From positions 3,853,315 to 3,917,314 of the forward strand of contig JABACO010000017.1 in assembly GCA_013339895.1 (NCBI GenBank): a DNA stretch of 64,000 bases. The letters run 5' to 3'. A program made the position numbers and the translations under genes. Below, one piece after another: positions 61,274-64,000 of the stretch. The stretch's first letter is position 1. Each line of letters begins with the position of its first letter. The DNA is from Ephydatia muelleri (taxonomy: Eukaryota > Porifera > Demospongiae > Spongillida > Spongillidae). The notes under the pieces were generated by a model. It searched no databases and was not told the DNA's origin. It was given only the letters and a program-made list of their open reading frames with translations.

Positions 61274-64000
61274 TTAGGCATTCAAACAATAATTATTAAA
61301 ACAATACAGATTATTTGAATAATCGTGAACAAATACTTTTTTGTTAACTCCAACTTTCTCTCTTTCTATTGGCACTGTAGTTACCATTTCCTCAAAGTGG
61401 CACCCTTCACTAAAGCAGTCGTGGACGAAGGACACGGCTTTTAACACTTTGCATCCTTCAACTGCTTCGATATTTCGCGAAAGTTCAAACATGGGGCAGT
61501 CTGTATCACTTAGTAAAGGTTCACCAATCCTGATGAACATGGGCTCAAACATTTGTATAAAACAAACTGTCGATCCAACAGCCAATTTGCAGACTGAGAG
61601 TAGAACACCAAACTTAAGCTGAAAAATGATTGAACAGCGCAATTAACCAGTACACATGTACTGTACTTAGACACACCTCACAAGGGACATCCAGTTCAAC
61701 ATAATCTCCTGTGTGAACTAGCTGAAAGGACTGTGCCACAATACCTCTACACTCTGTGGTGACCTTGTCATTGAGTTGCACATGGTGAAAAGATAGCACA
61801 TATGGTGGATCATGTTGAGCCAAGCCAAAGAGGGTGCACTTCTCCATTCCAGGAACAGAAACAGTAAGTGCTCCAACACTGAGATGGCCAGATTGCTTTG
61901 ATACCTAATGAATACATGGCTGATTTCATGTTAGAACTGTCTATCTTACCAGACGAGGTGTTCCGGGCTTATAGATCCCTTCATGGGCAGAGAGTTCTTT
62001 CACAGATGTCTGGTACAAAAACGCTTGCATTGGCTTAGTTGAACATAACGTTCGCAATGAATCACCACACCTGTATTCTCAAATGCAGATAGATAACATT
62101 TATAAATGTCTAACAGATTTTCACCTTTCTTGGCCATATCTCCCTCCATCAATGATGTGCCTGACATGTTCCAGCACAGCAAAGTGTTTACCAATGTCGC
62201 GGCTTGGTGCTTGACGGTTACTATAGATGTTCTGTGCCCTGACATCAGAATTAAATGACTCGCATCTTTAAAAAGATTCACTTTCAACTGTAGTAAGAGA
62301 TACATCAGTATTATACTAACCTTTCAGCACTGAATGCTGATGTTGGGCCATACTGCTCTAAGCATTCAATAAGGTGTAGAATGAGATGCATCTTTGGTCT
62401 TCGCAGAAGGTTCGGAAAGTGAACTTTAACACTGTCAATAAAATTCTGGCAAACAGATTTCCACTGTTCTTTTAGATGTCTGTTGTAGGACTTGGCATAT
62501 GCAATTGCAAACACCTAGAAAAAGGTTATGTAGCATATATAATATTATACATGTAAAAACTAACCTTTGAGTAATTTAACAAAACCTCTTTCCTCCCTGC
62601 GTCTAAGTATGGGCTCAGAATAAATATGGCCATTTGACTCCATGCTTTAAAATCACGGCCAACAAAAGAGTTGTAATAGTAGCACACATTGCCGTACATC
62701 TTCGTTGTGAAACCTGACATATTGAATGCCTTTATTAGTGCTAAGATTTCAGTTTTTTGGTCATGAGTGAAATCAGGCATAAAAAGCTGCAAAAAATACT
62801 TTGAGGCTCCAAGTGCAAAAACGTGAAGAGCTTCTAATGGTGTGGCTCTATACAACGAAGGAGATAAACAGTAAAAGGTACTTAAGTCTTCTAAGCACTG
62901 ACTAACTTGTAAATATCAGCTCTGATATTGGTATGTAACATGGGGTTATAATGTTCCTTGATTCCATACTTCTTACGAGTGTTATATGTTCTGCTAATTG
63001 ATGTCTGCGAAGATATTTCTTCCATTTGTGATAAGGAGAGTGCTCTTGTACGTGGTACTCCAATGACATCAGGACTGTCGATTTTGTCCGCCTAATTACA
63101 TGCAGAGGAAAATGACATTTTAAAAATTACCTGTGCCAAATGTTGGAGGTCCTTACCATACATATCCGGCAATACTTTCTGGTAGAGCTTGCTAATTGAT
63201 TACAAAGCTCTTTTGCTCTAGGATTATCACAGATGACACAAATAAGAGGAGCAACAACCAAAACTTGACAGTCACTGAATGCATCATATGCCTCTATCCC
63301 TTCAGATTCCAGCAGTAATAGCTCCTCAACTATCGGTACACTCTGGTCAAGAGGAGAAACCTTATTTGAAGTTGTGAGGAAATGTATGTTACTTGGCTTA
63401 GCATTCGCATGACGGCCAAGGCCAGCAAGGAGAAGGTACCATGACTCAAACTTATTCCATTTTTTGCTCCGGTTTCCTGATGTATCATCCGTAAAGAGAA
63501 TCAGTGGTACCATGATGACTTTTTTTCCCCCAGCTTTTTCCTTCCATTCATTTGACGCAAAGTACTGCATCTTTTCCTAAAATGTGAATACATAAAGTAA
63601 CTTATAACATGCACAGATGCAACGTTTCACCTCATTGCTAAATCTCTGTATTCCTGCCTCTGTCCATTTAATGACTGATAAAGGTGGATTGGCAACCCCA
63701 ATTATGGAGGTAAAATGAATCACTTGAGCTCCATATATTACACAGCAGTCATCAGGTAGATAGCAATTAGTGTTTTCAGTTACGTACTGATACTGATAGC
63801 AATTCAGAAGCAGCTCCACTTCAGCATGCACTCCTTGCAAAGTATTCTATAGTTAGATATAATATTGCATAAATAGCATTAATGAGCAACCTGAGCTGCA
63901 AACCTTTTCAAAAAACTTTACAATGACAGCCTTTGTTGTTCCCAAACTGTGATGCTCAAACGTTATGCAGTCTCGAACAAATATGTGTTCGCCATTTGGT
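61274..64000 (-). CDS. Plavaka/CACTA-like transposase gene, ten exons, runs off right edge
   Basis: Minus-strand exons: 63904-64000 and beyond, 63631-63846, 63157-63576, 62907-63091, 62565-62847, 62321-62514, 62125-62265, 61950-62070, 61677-61904, 61274-61618 (stop). All introns are GT-AG, mostly 34-72 bp, and the frame holds across every junction (about 742 codons seen). Diagnostic text: VIMVPLILFTDDTSGNRSKK, WYLLLAGLGRHANAKPSNIH, LTTSNKVSPLDQSVPIVEEL, VLVVAPLICVICDNPRAKEL, KYCRICM; then ATPLEALHVFALGASKYFLQ, PKMHLILHLIECLEQYGPTS-AFSAER-CESFNS and NIYSNRQAPSRDIG. This matches the large transposase-like family known from fungal Plavaka elements (CMC superfamily), which cut and paste DNA. No stop or slip was found, so it is either an active element or a host gene derived from one. 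Confidence 0.8.

Noticed and set aside
62000-62305. Open frame of 101 codons reading through a transposase intron
   Set aside because: The family text (SFNSDVRAQNIYSNRQAPSR) lies in another frame, bounded by good splice sites at 62265 and 62125.

Overview
The window looks like nuclear DNA of an early-branching invertebrate animal, most likely a sponge. The reasons are GT-AG introns that are often only 30-100 bp long, AT-rich introns with frequent TACATGTA-type words, an ankyrin-repeat plus death-domain gene built from one-repeat exons, and a dense, varied set of transposons (Ngaro/DIRS, copia, gypsy, endonuclease-bearing non-LTR, Ginger-like, Plavaka/CACTA-like, hAT MITE, foldbacks). This assignment is inference. 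I see no bacterial operons, rRNA, tRNA or CRISPR.

One host gene dominates. On the minus strand from about 59.15 kb down to 11.71 kb lie 13 small exons, 11 to 12 of them encoding an ankyrin repeat, and a final exon encoding a C-terminal death domain and stop codon. All are phase 0 (about 541 codons recovered; the 5' start was not found). Almost everything else from 12 to 59 kb is mobile DNA in its introns. The 22-kb intron at 15.8-38.1 kb holds a copia 3' end with LTR, a cluster of broken non-LTR reverse transcriptase pieces, a Ginger-like integrase/Ulp1/PHD element, an 840-bp palindrome, a decayed DNA transposon and a nearly intact Ngaro-type tyrosine-recombinase retrotransposon. The introns at 38-45 kb hold gypsy wreckage. 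The intron at 49.8-59 kb holds two copies of a charged-repeat element, foldback MITEs, a hAT-like MITE with 8-bp target duplication and a long non-LTR ORF.

Downstream of the death-domain gene (1-11 kb) are a broken DUF6589-type gene, an array of about 16 copies of a 153-bp satellite, a broken RecQ-like helicase gene, another charged-repeat exon and simple repeats. At the right edge (61.3-64.0 kb, minus strand) lies a ten-exon gene for a Plavaka/CACTA-like transposase; every exon junction I worked out keeps the frame, so it appears intact and runs off the window.

Strongest observations: (1) the Ngaro element has exact A1 - ORFs - B1/A2 - B2 split direct repeats, identical by eye, with a complete recombinase active site, so it is young; (2) four dispersed copies share a first exon of 14-15-residue charged repeats ending at the same splice donor, three of them with the same conserved upstream block, and one sits in front of a Ginger-like integrase; (3) the ankyrin-death gene is assembled from interchangeable phase-0 exons and tolerates tens of kilobases of intronic transposons. 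All coordinates were read by eye; splice sites are predictions.
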